Positions 35,414 through 45,392 of a stretch of DNA of 64,000 nt are shown here, piece after piece. The translations under genes were made by a program, and so were the position numbers. Every line of letters starts with the position of its first letter. Position 1 is the first letter of the stretch. Below the pieces are notes generated by a model, which was not told the DNA's origin, ran no database searches, and worked only from the letters and a program-made list of their open reading frames with translations. Location: assembly GCA_002295635.1 (NCBI GenBank), contig DBHK01000013.1:76275-140274 (forward strand), written 5' to 3'. Origin of the DNA: UBA830 sp002295635. GTDB lineage: Bacteria; Pseudomonadota; Alphaproteobacteria; MPNO01; UBA830.

Positions 35414-37525
35414 TCAATACACCATCGCGCTATCAGGAACATCAATGACAACACTCCCACAGCCATCTGCAGCCGCAATAGAGTCCGGCGGCAAAACGAT
35501 CGTTGTATCGTAAGATTCAAGTATTGTAGGACCCACAATCAAACCGTCCGTAATTGTTGTCCGTGCTCTAGTAGGTGTCGGTGTATAATCCTCCGTCACC
35601 GAAAACCAGGCCGAACGTTGTTCGTCCGGGATATCAAGCGCCACAACCTGAGAATCAATTCCCTTAAAACTTAGACGGTTGTCCCGAATACCCCGGGCAG
35701 CTAGTCGTATATTCACAAGTTCTTTTGCCTCATCATTTATATATCCGTATGTATCTTCGTAAGCCACCTGAAAGGCGCGCTTTAGGACATCGAACCCCTG
35801 TTCGAAAATCTCTTCCGGGTTAATTGGGACTGTCAATTCCGAGGACTGCCCGATATATCTAACATCCGCGCTGAATGATAATTGTATCTGGCTGTTGGGA
35901 AACCCGTCGATACGTAAACGCTCAACACCCTCCTCACGCAACTTAGCAATGGCCTCAGCAAATTGGGGGACCTCCAGTCTCGCAATAGGTTGGAGCAGGT
36001 TACGTACAAAGTTGTGTTCCACGTCAGATGCCAACATTCCGACCGAACTAAACACGCCTGACATCGGTGGCACGATTACCTTTCGAATACCCAGTAATCC
36101 TGCCACTTCCACAGCGTGCACGGGACCAGATCCACCGAATGCCATTAGAGCCATATCCCGCGGGTCACGTCCCCTTTCAACTGTTACTGAACGGATAGCT
36201 CGAGCCATAGCAACATTGGCGATTTTTCTGATCCCTGCCGCCGCTTGGACCATGTTTAGTCCAAGTGGTTTACCGATTTTCTCCATCACCGCGTTTTCAG
36301 AAAGCCCCACATCGATTGCTAGACTCCCACCAGCCAAGCCATCCGGATTGAGGTACCCAAGAATGACGTTTGCGTCGGTGACGGTAGGTCGGTCGTTACC
36401 AAGACCGTAACAAGCAGGACCAGGATCAGCTCCAGCGGATATCGGACCCACCTGGAGTAAACCGCCCTCATCGATCCAAGCTATCGAGCCTCCGCCAGCC
36501 CCTACCTCGGCTATATCTATGGCAGGCACTTTCAACATATAACCACCACCCTTAATAAATCGGCTTGGGGTAGAAATACCATCACGGAACTCGTACTCCG
36601 ATGTTAGACTTGGTTCGCCACACTCGATAATAGAAGCTTTCGCTGTCGTACCACCCATATCGAACGCAATGGCATTCTCATAGCCATTGTCTTGTCCCAA
36701 ACGCGCGGCCCCCATCACTCCACCCGCCGGTCCCGAACCAACCGCAAATACTGGTACGGCGCTGGCTGTCTCGACTCGCATCATGCCGCCAGATGATGCA
36801 ACTACCAGAAGTGGTGCTTTCATTCCCGCGTCGGACAGGTTTAGCGTCAAATTTGCAAGATATCGTCTCATTTCCGACAAAAGGTAAGCATTGACTACTG
36901 TGGTCGACGTACGTTCGTATTCCTTCATCTCGGGCAACACATCACAAGAAGCTGTCACTAATAGGTCGGGAAAGTTTTGATGCAGAATGTCAACAGTTCG
37001 GCGTTCATTTGAAGGATTCACACAAGAGTTAATGTAGCAAATAGCAACGGACTCAACCCCTTCTTCGACGAGCATCTCGCCAGCCGAAATTACCTCTTCC
37101 TCAGAAAGCGGGTGAACAACCTCTCCGTCAGCGCCCATTCTTTCGCTGATCTCTAAGCGATACCTACGAGGCACCAATGGCTCCGGCTTTTCCCATGAGA
37201 GGTTAAACATCGTGGGAGTTCGGATACGACCAATCTCGAGAATATCGCGAAAGCCTCTTGTCGTGATTAGACCTGTCTTAGCTCCAGATTTTTGAAGAAT
37301 CGTATTTGATCCAACCGTGGTGCCATGCACTATCTCCCGAACAGCGCTAAATTCAGCCCCAAGGTCTTTGAGCAAGCCCGCCAAGCCGGTTACTACTGCT
37401 TGTCCCGGATCGTTCGGCGTAGAAGCCACTTTACGAACATGCAGGGTTCCGTCTGCAAGCTGTGCGACAATATCTGTAAAGGTTCCCCCGATATCACAAC
37501 CGATATGGATTTTGAACTCTGTCAT
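35414..37525 (-). CDS. Hydantoinase A / ATP-dependent subunit (HyuA), first copy
   Basis: 703 aa, ASKHA-type ATPase: IGCDIGGTFTDIVAQ at the N-terminus, HGTTVGSNTILQKSG, the second phosphate motif NAIAFDMGGTTAKASI, GAGGGSIAWID and AFGGSGPVHAVEVA. It phosphorylates or activates the cyclic amide and drives ring opening with HyuB. About 40 % of its residues appear shared in pattern with the second copy at 48476, but gene order and neighbours differ (here: csp downstream, CMD upstream). The 456-base gap upstream probably carries its promoter. Confidence 0.93.
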   Translation of the reverse strand: MTEFKIHIGCDIGGTFTDIVAQLADGTLHVRKVASTPNDPGQAVVTGLAGLLKDLGAEFSAVREIVHGTTVGSNTILQKSGAKTGLITTRGFRDILEIGRIRTPTMFNLSWEKPEPLVPRRYRLEISERMGADGEVVHPLSEEEVISAGEMLVEEGVESVAICYINSCVNPSNERRTVDILHQNFPDLLVTASCDVLPEMKEYERTSTTVVNAYLLSEMRRYLANLTLNLSDAGMKAPLLVVASSGGMMRVETASAVPVFAVGSGPAGGVMGAARLGQDNGYENAIAFDMGGTTAKASIIECGEPSLTSEYEFRDGISTPSRFIKGGGYMLKVPAIDIAEVGAGGGSIAWIDEGGLLQVGPISAGADPGPACYGLGNDRPTVTDANVILGYLNPDGLAGGSLAIDVGLSENAVMEKIGKPLGLNMVQAAAGIRKIANVAMARAIRSVTVERGRDPRDMALMAFGGSGPVHAVEVAGLLGIRKVIVPPMSGVFSSVGMLASDVEHNFVRNLLQPIARLEVPQFAEAIAKLREEGVERLRIDGFPNSQIQLSFSADVRYIGQSSELTVPINPEEIFEQGFDVLKRAFQVAYEDTYGYINDEAKELVNIRLAARGIRDNRLSFKGIDSQVVALDIPDEQRSAWFSVTEDYTPTPTRARTTITDGLIVGPTILESYDTTIVLPPDSIAAADGCGSVVIDVPDSAMVY

Positions 37526-37981
37526 GTGGCTAATCGATTTTTACCTGTATTAAGGAGAACCGATTCTGCGCTGAAGTCGACAGCCATGCCAGTAACAAAA
37601 CAGACCGTATAATTATAGAGGAAATATCACACACTCGCCGACTGTGTCCCAAAATCTTCTGCCGCTTCGGCAGAGCATACATCCTCCGTCGATCCGGTAA
37701 ATCCCGATGTACACGCCACATCGGTATAGTTGCTAAGTTTATAATTATGAGGAATTTATGGACAGAGTCTATTCTTATGCCTGAGTTAACTAGATAACTC
37801 GCATTTTGAGGCGGGTTGAGGCGGATACTTTGGAGATGTCTCGGGAAAAGTTTATACTCACCCCAGTCAAGATATAAAGCGCCTCGCTGAGTAAGCCCTT
37901 ACGCTCCAGAAAACTACAAGGAGCTAATACCCATACTATTTGAGCAACGCGAGCCCGCTTTTAAGGGATAATGCCTATTTA
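37526..37981. other. 456-base gap without a recognisable gene
   Basis: Upstream of the minus-strand hyuAB operon. It contains a hairpin TCTGCCG/CGGCAGA (37658-37664 and 37668-37674), followed on the minus strand by GATTTTG. Frames are partly open (for example one with FVTGMAVDFSAE) but none gives a recognisable family. It may include the hyuA promoter and leader. Confidence 0.5.
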
Positions 37982-38530
37982 TTATTTGGTGAACGGTTCT
38001 GGCTCACCCTCGGGTATAGCTACTCGAAATACATTTAGAGTAAATGAGATTAGAGTGTAGTAACCGCAAATCCCGATCAGTTCCACCATCAGCTCATCAC
38101 CAAGAAGGTCAACGCCGCTCTTGTAGGATACGTCCGAAAGCTCTCCGGTTTTGACTATTTCTTGCGCGATTTCATGGACCAACTGCTCCTGGTCCGACAG
38201 GGGTTCTGGGTTTTTACCGGTTCTAAGTAATTCAATCGCACTGGCATCTACACCCTCCTCCACTGCTAACGGCGCGTGCGCAAACCATTCAAAATTTGCC
38301 TGCCAATATTGGCCGACAGTGCAAATCGCTAATTCCCTTAAATTCCCGGGTAAATTCGACCCGTAGCGTAAAAAGGAACCTAATTTTTGCGCTGGATCAG
38401 CGAGTCCGGGAGCATGCAACCAGGGTCCAAATGGTCCGCGAATTGACCCTCTTGTCTCAGTAATTGAGTCCGCTATCCGTCTCTGATCATCGGAATATTT
38501 ATCAGGGTCGGGGGCGAAGAGGCGCTGCAT
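37982..38530 (-). CDS. Carboxymuconolactone decarboxylase (CMD/AhpD-fold) family protein
   Basis: 182 aa all-helical CMD fold. It reads GPWLHAPGLADPAQKLGSFLRYGSNLP, LRELAICTVGQYWQANFEWFAHAPLAVEEG and later GDELMVELIGICGYYTLISFTLNVF. The CxxC redox pair of AhpD is absent (a single Cys in AICTV), and the EWFAH segment matches the non-redox carboxymuconolactone decarboxylase branch. The role may be lactone decarboxylation or an isomerisation in aromatic catabolism. Monocistronic, divergent from the thiolase gene. Confidence 0.87.
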   Translation of the reverse strand: MQRLFAPDPDKYSDDQRRIADSITETRGSIRGPFGPWLHAPGLADPAQKLGSFLRYGSNLPGNLRELAICTVGQYWQANFEWFAHAPLAVEEGVDASAIELLRTGKNPEPLSDQEQLVHEIAQEIVKTGELSDVSYKSGVDLLGDELMVELIGICGYYTLISFTLNVFRVAIPEGEPEPFTK

Positions 38531-39032
38531 TCTTACTTTCCTAGGGATTAAATACTTTTAGACCTTCACCATATCGTCAACCTTTAACGACAGGCGTTCG
38601 CGAGAATCGTGCGCTAATAAACTCAAACTCTTCAATTTTCCGCCCCCAAAACTTCGGTAAATACCCTCGGAGTAGACCCGAGAGAAGGGATGCAAAAAAT
38701 CATCCGACGTTTCCTCATGAAACTGACAATTGATCTCCGGCAACATAATATCAGAATTGGATTTGATCCTATTCACCAGCCAAACCAAGATATCTACGGA
38801 ACGGCATGGCATCGAATACCCCCCCCGTCATTATTTTCACTCAATTATACTCATAAATCCAAGATTACGAAAAATCCTCGAATGAGCAAGTTGCATTATC
38901 CATTAACTACGAAACCGAATGGTACCCACCTATCAAATATCCGCTCGGCGGACGAATTACAGCTGAGATCACTTGACGCACTCGAACTTCCTGACACAGT
39001 ATCGCAATTGGTTTAGGTGGAGAGAGAGCGAG
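38531..39032. other. 502-base gap without a recognisable gene
   Basis: Lies between the divergent CMD and thiolase genes. Short ORFs occur on both strands (38558-38812 minus, 38690-39016 plus), but neither has a family pattern or an RBS. It should hold two divergent promoters. Some protein-like segments (GFDP..QP..D.YGTAWHRIP; IYRSFGGGKLKSL) hint at a decayed gene that I cannot identify. Confidence 0.4.
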
Positions 39033-40199
39033 ATGACTGGCTGCATCGTGGGCTGGGCCCACACTAAATTTGGAAAACACGAAGGTGTTGAACTTGAAAC
39101 CCTCATAGTCGAAGCTGCCACGGAGTCCCTTCTCGACGCCGGTATCGCACCCGAAGACGTCGACGAAATCTACATTGGACATTTCAATGGTGGTTTCGTG
39201 ACGCAGGACTTCCCAGCATCGCTGGTCCTTCAGGCTCACAAAGGTTTGCGTTTTACGCCAGCGACACGAGTAGAAAACGCCTGTGCTACAGGTACAGCTG
39301 CAATTTTTCAGGGGCTAAACTCCATTGCTGCTGGTAATGCAAGGATTGTACTTTGCGTCGGCGTCGAAAAAATGACCGAGTTAAATAGCACTGCAATCGG
39401 CGAAGTTTTGACAAAAGCAAGTTATTTCAAGGAGGAAGGCGGAGAGAACGGCTCCTTCGTCGATATCTTTGCGCGCATCGCTGAGCGATATTTTAGCGAA
39501 TACGGAGATCATTCCGACGCCCTGGCACAGATCGCGGCCAAGAATCACTCCAATGGTGCAGTTAACCCACTGGCCCATTTCCAAAAGGATCTGGGATACG
39601 ACTTTTGCCGCACGGCTTCCGAGAAAAACCCTTTTATTTCGGGTCCGCTTAAACGTTCAGACTGCTCGCCTGTAACTGACGGAGCAGCAGCGGTTGTATT
39701 AGCTAGCAAAGAAGTTGCGTTGGGAATGAAAAAGGCAGTAGCTTTCCGTGCTGCCTCCCACGTTAATGACTTTTTGCCCATGTCTAGCCGCGATGTGACA
39801 CAATTTGAGGGTGCAGCCAAGGCATGGCGGCTAGCATACAATCAAGCAAATATTGCCGTAAACGACCTTGACGTTGTCGAGGTTCACGACTGTTTTACCA
39901 TTGCCGAACTTCTAATATATGAAGCTATGGGCCTAGCCGAAAAAGGGAAAGGCGGCACCGTCATTGCGGAGGGTGTTTCTGCCAAAGATGGCAGACTGCC
40001 CATTAATCCATCGGGCGGACTAAAATCGAAAGGGCACCCGATTGGTGCAACAGGTGTGTCAATGCATGTTATGGCCGCAATGCAGGTGCGGGGTGATGCC
40101 GGTCCACTGCAAGTTTCTGGAGCCGAAATAGCTGGCGTGTTCAATATGGGAGGGTCCGCCGTGGCCAATTATACCTCTATTCTCGAAGCAGCGCGCTGA
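39033..40199 (+). CDS. Thiolase / acetyl-CoA acetyltransferase family protein (SCP2-thiolase type)
   Basis: 388 aa; start at ATG 39033 preceded by GGTGGAGAGAG. Nucleophile Cys84 lies in ENACATGTAA, with the second-half residues in VVEVHDCFTIAE (His) and GGLKSKGHPIGATGVS (His). The N-terminal MTGCIVGWAHTKFG and HDCF motif put it with SCP2/thiolase-like enzymes that act on longer or branched acyl-CoA, rather than biosynthetic thiolases with a terminal Cys. An acyl-CoA synthetase follows after 133 nt, so this pair probably activates and cleaves an acid. Confidence 0.9.
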   Translation: MTGCIVGWAHTKFGKHEGVELETLIVEAATESLLDAGIAPEDVDEIYIGHFNGGFVTQDFPASLVLQAHKGLRFTPATRVENACATGTAAIFQGLNSIAAGNARIVLCVGVEKMTELNSTAIGEVLTKASYFKEEGGENGSFVDIFARIAERYFSEYGDHSDALAQIAAKNHSNGAVNPLAHFQKDLGYDFCRTASEKNPFISGPLKRSDCSPVTDGAAAVVLASKEVALGMKKAVAFRAASHVNDFLPMSSRDVTQFEGAAKAWRLAYNQANIAVNDLDVVEVHDCFTIAELLIYEAMGLAEKGKGGTVIAEGVSAKDGRLPINPSGGLKSKGHPIGATGVSMHVMAAMQVRGDAGPLQVSGAEIAGVFNMGGSAVANYTSILEAAR

Positions 40200-40332
40200 C
40201 TTACGTCTTGAAAAAGCAGCCTCAAGCCCAACGCATCGTTGTAAGACCGATAAAATATTTGGTCAGTCGAATGCCGTTAACCCAGTCCCTCATCACTCCT
40301 AGTGAATTAAAGATAAAACTAGGCAACGGCTT

Positions 40333-41853
40333 ATGAACCTCGCAGGCTTTCTTCATGACGCTGCTTATCAAACACCGGAAGCGCCCGCTCTAGCGCTAGG
40401 TAACGAAATAGTCGCTACATACGCCCAGCATTCTGACCGGTCGTCACGATTGGCCGAAGCCCTTCTGGCGCTCCCCGGAATAGAACCAGGCGACCATGTA
40501 GCAATTGCTATGAAAAATGCGCCAGAATACTCCGAAATCATGTTCGGAGCGTGGCATGCCGGTCTTGCGATCGTCCCCATGAACGCTCGCCTTCACCCAA
40601 AAGAATTTTCTTATATCCTCGATAACGCTGGCGCTAAGGTGTGCTTCGTGGACGGCGATTTAATCGATGTTATCGGCAGTATCACAGATAATATACCGGA
40701 CCTGAAACATTTAATTCAGGCTCCATCGACCGGTTACGCTGAAATGGTGGCAGGCAATTCGAGAGAAGTCTTCCCAGTAAAGGGAGACGATCTGGCCTGG
40801 CTCTTTTACACTTCTGGGACCACTGGCCGCCCGAAAGGGGCAATGCTGACGCATGCAAATTTGCGTGCAATGAATGCCGCTTATTTCGGCAGCGTAGACG
40901 ATATTAAGCCGACCGATTGCATCATACATGCGGCACCATACAGCCACGGCTCCGGTCTTTACCTAGTCCCTCATGTTGAACGTAGCGCCTGTCAGGTGAT
41001 TCCAGTATCGGGTGGCTTTGATCCCGCCGAAGTTTTGGACCTCCTACAGACTTGGAGTGGCACAACAATTTTCATGGCACCTACGATGTTAACTAGGTTG
41101 ATAAATGCACCCCAAATGGACGAGGCGAATACGCAAAACTTAAAAACCATCGTATATGGTGGCGCCCCGATGTACACTGAGGATTGCTTAAAAGCGCTCG
41201 ATAGATTGGGGCCTAAGCTCGTACAAATATATGGTCAGGGCGAAGCACCGATGACCATTACAGTACTGTCACGCGCTTTGCACGTCGCTAGCGACACCGC
41301 AGCCTACCTTGATCGCCTTGCATCCGTCGGAAAGGCTCAAACCGGCGTCGAACTGCGCATCGTGGATACTGACGACAACGATCTGCCGGCGGGTCAAATC
41401 GGCGAGATCCTCGTCCGTGGAGATGTTGTAATGAGAGGTTACTGGAATAATCCTGATGCGTCTTTGCAAACCCTTCGCGACGGCTGGCTTTATACAGGTG
41501 ACATGGGAACACTGGATACAGACGGCTTTCTTACCCTCAAGGACCGCTCAAAAGATCTGATTATTTCCGGTGGATCCAACATTTACCCCCGAGAGGTTGA
41601 GGAAGTCTTGCTCCGCGATGACCGGGTCCTAGAATGTTCGGTAATTGGACGGCCCCACCCGGATTGGGGTGAGGAAATCATAGCTTTCGTTGTTCCGAAA
41701 CATGGAGAGGTAATTACAGAATCCGAACTTGACGCACTTTGCCTTGAGTACATCGCGCGTTTTAAACGTCCAAAAGCCTATCGTTTTATCGATACCCTAC
41801 CAAAAAATAATTACGGCAAGGTTCTAAAATCCGAGTTACGTCAAACGGTTTAA
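40333..41853 (+). CDS. Acyl-CoA synthetase / AMP-binding protein
   Basis: 506 aa ANL enzyme: P-loop-like FYTSGTTGRPKGAM (about 158-172), IYGQGEAPMT, the hinge YTGDMGTLDTDGFLTLKDRSKDLI (read in parts), GGSNIYPREVEE and the C-terminal catalytic Lys in KNNYGKVLKSEL. It converts a carboxylate plus CoA and ATP to acyl-CoA and AMP. Acid specificity is not readable; medium-chain or aromatic acids are common in this branch. It is in the same direction as the thiolase. Confidence 0.92.
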   Translation: MNLAGFLHDAAYQTPEAPALALGNEIVATYAQHSDRSSRLAEALLALPGIEPGDHVAIAMKNAPEYSEIMFGAWHAGLAIVPMNARLHPKEFSYILDNAGAKVCFVDGDLIDVIGSITDNIPDLKHLIQAPSTGYAEMVAGNSREVFPVKGDDLAWLFYTSGTTGRPKGAMLTHANLRAMNAAYFGSVDDIKPTDCIIHAAPYSHGSGLYLVPHVERSACQVIPVSGGFDPAEVLDLLQTWSGTTIFMAPTMLTRLINAPQMDEANTQNLKTIVYGGAPMYTEDCLKALDRLGPKLVQIYGQGEAPMTITVLSRALHVASDTAAYLDRLASVGKAQTGVELRIVDTDDNDLPAGQIGEILVRGDVVMRGYWNNPDASLQTLRDGWLYTGDMGTLDTDGFLTLKDRSKDLIISGGSNIYPREVEEVLLRDDRVLECSVIGRPHPDWGEEIIAFVVPKHGEVITESELDALCLEYIARFKRPKAYRFIDTLPKNNYGKVLKSELRQTV

Positions 41854-41967
41854 TAAAGACTTCGGTTAAACTCCTCCTATTTAAACAAATAGAATCTTGT
41901 CTCTATAAAATTATTAAAACCGTCGCGACTTCCATCTCTCGTATACCGGTTTTCTTTCCCCTTGCAC

Positions 41968-42798
41968 CTATCTCTGGGCGATAGGATGAAAGACCTTCAA
42001 ACCATCGAGACGGAATGCGCCAATAGCACTTTGACCCTCTGTACCAGTAAGCCAGTGAATAAAGGCTCTGGCTCCAATAACGTTCACGTGGCGGTGTTTG
42101 GCTGGGTTTATGAGAATCACGCCATACCGATTGACAAGACGCTCATCCCCCTTCAGCAAAACATCGAAATCGTTTTTATTACTAAAGCTCGCCCATGTCG
42201 CTCGATCTGTGAGCGTATACGCACCGAGACTAACTGCAACGTTTAGCGTCGCCCCCATTCCACTCCCAACTTCTCGGTACCAACCCCCGCTATCTAAACC
42301 CGGGTCTAACCCCGCCATCTTCCATAAGGAACGTTCTCGAATATGGGTGCCACTATCGTCACCTCTTGAAACGAAGGAAATCTTCCTTTTGGCAATTACT
42401 GAAAAGGCATCCGACACGGAGGACATTGCGGCTACACCAGCTGGATCAGATTTTGGTCCGATCAAAACAAAGTCGTTCCGCATAACGTCATGCCGCTCGA
42501 TGCCAAAACCTAAATCAACGAACCGCTCTTCCGCCGCCCGTGCGTGGACTAAAATGAGGTCTGCATCTCCATTTCTACCGTTCTTTAACGCCTGGCCTGT
42601 CCCCACCGCTACAACGCGCACACCAACCCCTGTTTTGGAACGGAATTTAGGTATTAGATAGTTAAGTAAACCTGAATTTTGTGCGGATGTCGTTGACTGT
42701 AAAATAATGTAATTGCGCTCGGCCAATACCCGTGTTTGGGTTGCCGGGAAGGTCATCAAAAAAGCTGTCAGAACTATGCAGTTTAACAACCTAAACAA
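41968..42798 (-). CDS. tupA: Tungstate ABC transporter substrate-binding protein
   Basis: 276 aa. Signal peptide about 1-26 (CIVLTAFLMTFPATQTRVLA). The mature start carries IILQSTTSAQNSGLLNYLIPKF, the TupA oxyanion-binding pattern, followed by VVAVGTGQALKNGRNGDADLILVHA, FVSRGDDSGTH and GAYTLTDRATW. It captures tungstate (possibly molybdate) in the periplasm. The start is TTG at 42798, overlapping the ATPase stop by 8 nt, so it is coupled as the last gene of the operon. Confidence 0.93.
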   Translation of the reverse strand: MFRLLNCIVLTAFLMTFPATQTRVLAERNYIILQSTTSAQNSGLLNYLIPKFRSKTGVGVRVVAVGTGQALKNGRNGDADLILVHARAAEERFVDLGFGIERHDVMRNDFVLIGPKSDPAGVAAMSSVSDAFSVIAKRKISFVSRGDDSGTHIRERSLWKMAGLDPGLDSGGWYREVGSGMGATLNVAVSLGAYTLTDRATWASFSNKNDFDVLLKGDERLVNRYGVILINPAKHRHVNVIGARAFIHWLTGTEGQSAIGAFRLDGLKVFHPIAQR

Positions 42799-43507
42799 CT
42801 ATCTCACCTTCAAGGTACGCCCGAGCCACGTCGGATTGAGGATTACTTAGAACTTTTTCGGTAGTCCCTCTTTCCGCTTCTTTACCGTTATACAGAAAAA
42901 GGACGTCCTTCCCCAAGCGACGTGCCTGACCAATATCATGCGTAACCAAGACGATTGCGGTTCCTCGTTCATTTGCCTCCAAAACTAATGTCTCGATCCG
43001 TTGTACCGACGCAGGATCAAGGCTAGCGGTTGGCTCATCTAGAAAAAGAATATCTGGCTCCGAAGCAAGAGCTCGCGCAACAGAAAGCCGTTGCTGCTCC
43101 CCAACCGATAACAAACGGGCTTGGAGCCGCCGAGCTTGGGTTAGTCCGGCGCGAAGTAGAGCCAGGTCAATCATTGCTGGTCTTTGGTGGCGTGGTATCG
43201 CCAGCGCAGCTAATGCATATACAATATTTGCCTCGACAGACCGCCTTAGTAGCACGGGTCGCTGGAACACCATTGCCTGCCGTCGGGCTCCATCATTCGG
43301 GCCTTTCGCCCAGGTTATGGAACCCGATGTCGGCTCAAACATCCCATGTAACAATCTCAGAAGTAAACTTTTTCCAGCACCATTGGGTCCGAGGACAACT
43401 GTGGAAGTGGCCGGGTGGACAGTCAGAGAAATTCCATCAATCAAAGCCTTTGAACCAACTGAGAACCGGAGATTCCGAGCCCGAAGTGGCAGGATAGTGC
43501 TACCCAT
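42791..43507 (-). CDS. tupC: Tungstate ABC transporter ATP-binding protein
   Basis: 238 aa ABC ATPase: Walker A VLGPNGAGKSLLL, Q-loop FQRPVLL, signature LLSVGEQQRLSVARALA, Walker B DILFLDEPTASLDP and H-loop VLVTHDIGQA. The start is ATG 43507, overlapping the permease stop by 8 nt. It energises import through TupB. Compared with usual ATPases it is short and single-domain, without the regulatory TOBE domain of ModC. Confidence 0.92.
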   Translation of the reverse strand: MGSTILPLRARNLRFSVGSKALIDGISLTVHPATSTVVLGPNGAGKSLLLRLLHGMFEPTSGSITWAKGPNDGARRQAMVFQRPVLLRRSVEANIVYALAALAIPRHQRPAMIDLALLRAGLTQARRLQARLLSVGEQQRLSVARALASEPDILFLDEPTASLDPASVQRIETLVLEANERGTAIVLVTHDIGQARRLGKDVLFLYNGKEAERGTTEKVLSNPQSDVARAYLEGEIVV

Positions 43508-44207
43508 GGGGTATCTTTCGCGAACGGTCGCCAAGAACAGCAACTGCGCCATTCACCAAAAGTGAGATTCCCACAAGTATTATACCCAGAGCAAGTGCTA
43601 ACGCTAAGTTGCCTTTCGAGGTTTCAAGAGCGATTGCAGTCGTCATCACGCGTGTAAGGTGATCAATATTACCCCCAACAATCATTACAGCGCCGACTTC
43701 GGCGATGGCGCGTCCAAAACCGGCAAGAGAGACAGTAACTAGGCTATAACGGGCGTCCCACAACAAGGTTATAATCCGCCGCGACCCGGAAACGCCTAAT
43801 GACCTCAATTGTTCATCGTATTCAACAGCGAGGTCCTCCACCACTTGTCGCGTTAGCGCGGCGACAATCGGCGTGACAAGAATAGTCTGGGCGATAACCA
43901 TAGCGAGGGGTGTATAGAGTAGACCAAATACACCCAGAGGGCCTGCTCGCGACAAACATAAGTATACCCCCAAGCCAACCACTACCGGCGGCAGTCCCAT
44001 CAATGCATTCAAGAGAACAATAACAGTCGGTCGCCCATGAAACCGGGTCACGGCAACGAAAGCCCCGAAAAACATGCCGAGTACGCAAGCAAAAAATACG
44101 GATGTCAAACTGACGGCCACAGATAATCCGATGATTTCTATCAGGTCGGGATCACCTTTGAATATTAACTCTGCAGCGAGAAAAAATGCAGTCTTTAAAT
44201 CGTGCAT
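43500..44207 (-). CDS. tupB: Tungstate ABC transporter permease
   Basis: 235 aa with about five or six membrane segments. The permease loop is EYDEQLRSLGVSGSRRIITLLWDAR, near LAGFGRAIAEVGAVMIVGGNI, both typical of TupB/ModB-type importers. First gene of the tup operon (B-C-A order); 145 nt separate it from the divergent amidohydrolase at 44353, which must contain the promoters of both. No tungsten enzyme gene is in the window. Confidence 0.93.
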   Translation of the reverse strand: MHDLKTAFFLAAELIFKGDPDLIEIIGLSVAVSLTSVFFACVLGMFFGAFVAVTRFHGRPTVIVLLNALMGLPPVVVGLGVYLCLSRAGPLGVFGLLYTPLAMVIAQTILVTPIVAALTRQVVEDLAVEYDEQLRSLGVSGSRRIITLLWDARYSLVTVSLAGFGRAIAEVGAVMIVGGNIDHLTRVMTTAIALETSKGNLALALALGIILVGISLLVNGAVAVLGDRSRKIPHG

Positions 44208-44352
44208 AACCGCGTTGTCCCGAATTATAGGTTTTTCTGCAACACATTAGGCGCATAGGCGTACAGATCATGTCTATTTTAATGGTTTCCAGAAGACAGC
44301 ACTAATATACAGTCTATTAAATTAATAACTTATCGACGCAGGGGTATCTGCC

Positions 44353-45348
44353 ATGAAGATAGACGTATTCAATCACGTGTTTCCAATCGAATTCTTTGAA
44401 CAGGTCGACGGCTTGATGCCGGACACCGCTGTCAAAAGGTGGAAATCGATTAAAACAATATACGACATGGATGCGCGCCTCCGAATGCTTGACGAGTTCG
44501 ACGATTATCAGCAAATCATTTCTATGTCTCAACCACCGACGGACGCGATTGCGGGTCCCGATGACAGCCCAGCTCTCACACGTGTCGCAAATGATGGAAT
44601 GGCAAGAATTTGTCGTGAACATCCTGATCGTATGCCGTGGTTTATAGCTTCACTGCCGATGAATAACACAGCAGCGGCTGTAGCTGAGGTAGATCGAGTA
44701 ATCGATGAACATAATGCCGTTGGGTTCCAGCTTTTTACCAACGTTAACAATAAAGCATTAGACCAGCCTGAATTCCGTGATGTATTCGCTAAAATTGCCG
44801 AGCGGGGGAAAATCATATGGTTACACCCAACACGCCCCGAGACACATCCGGATTATCTCACAGAGGACAGATCATTTTATGAAATCTTTTGGGGTTTCGG
44901 TTGGGCATACGAAACAAGCACAGCAATGGCCCGGATTGTCTGTTCCGGTATGTTTGACGAAATTCCCAGCCTAAAGATAATCGCACATCACTGGGGTGCG
45001 TACGCACCCCACGCCGAGGGTCGTTTCACACCAGCATGGGAGAGCCGTAATGCGGTAATGGGAGATGAACGGGGTTTCGCGGGCAAATTAAAGAAGCCTC
45101 TTGTGGATTACTTCAAAAAGGACTTCTACGGCGATACGGCTATGTTTGGCGCCCAAGCCGCCAGTCAGGCAGGCTTCGACTTTTTCGGAGCAGACCATTC
45201 CCTTTTTGCCACTGACGCTCCATATGATCATGAAGGGGGATCTTATAATATCAGGTCTACATTAAAGGTTTTGGAAAATCTCCGCTGTGAGGATGAGGAC
45301 CGCCAGATGATTTTTGAGGAAAATGCCCGGCGCCTCTTTTGCATTTAG
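44353..45348 (+). CDS. Amidohydrolase family (ACMSD-like) protein
   Basis: 331 aa Amidohydro_2 TIM barrel. The first strand reads MKIDVFNHVFP (His8 ligand), the middle IWLHPTRPETHPD and IIAHHWGAYAPH (His ligands), and the late Asp is in LFATDAPYDHEGG. The W/H pattern matches ACMS decarboxylase-like enzymes that decarboxylate or hydrolyse aromatic-type acids. No signal peptide. Divergent from tupB and followed by a cytochrome c-prime gene after 44 nt. Confidence 0.87.
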   Translation: MKIDVFNHVFPIEFFEQVDGLMPDTAVKRWKSIKTIYDMDARLRMLDEFDDYQQIISMSQPPTDAIAGPDDSPALTRVANDGMARICREHPDRMPWFIASLPMNNTAAAVAEVDRVIDEHNAVGFQLFTNVNNKALDQPEFRDVFAKIAERGKIIWLHPTRPETHPDYLTEDRSFYEIFWGFGWAYETSTAMARIVCSGMFDEIPSLKIIAHHWGAYAPHAEGRFTPAWESRNAVMGDERGFAGKLKKPLVDYFKKDFYGDTAMFGAQAASQAGFDFFGADHSLFATDAPYDHEGGSYNIRSTLKVLENLRCEDEDRQMIFEENARRLFCI

Positions 45349-45392
45349 ACAATAAAACATCTCGTAACATGTTTTAGGGATATCAAGTGGTA

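Noticed and set aside
38558..39016. Small ORFs on both strands in the CMD-thiolase gap
   Set aside because: No ribosome site or family; mutually overlapping shadows.
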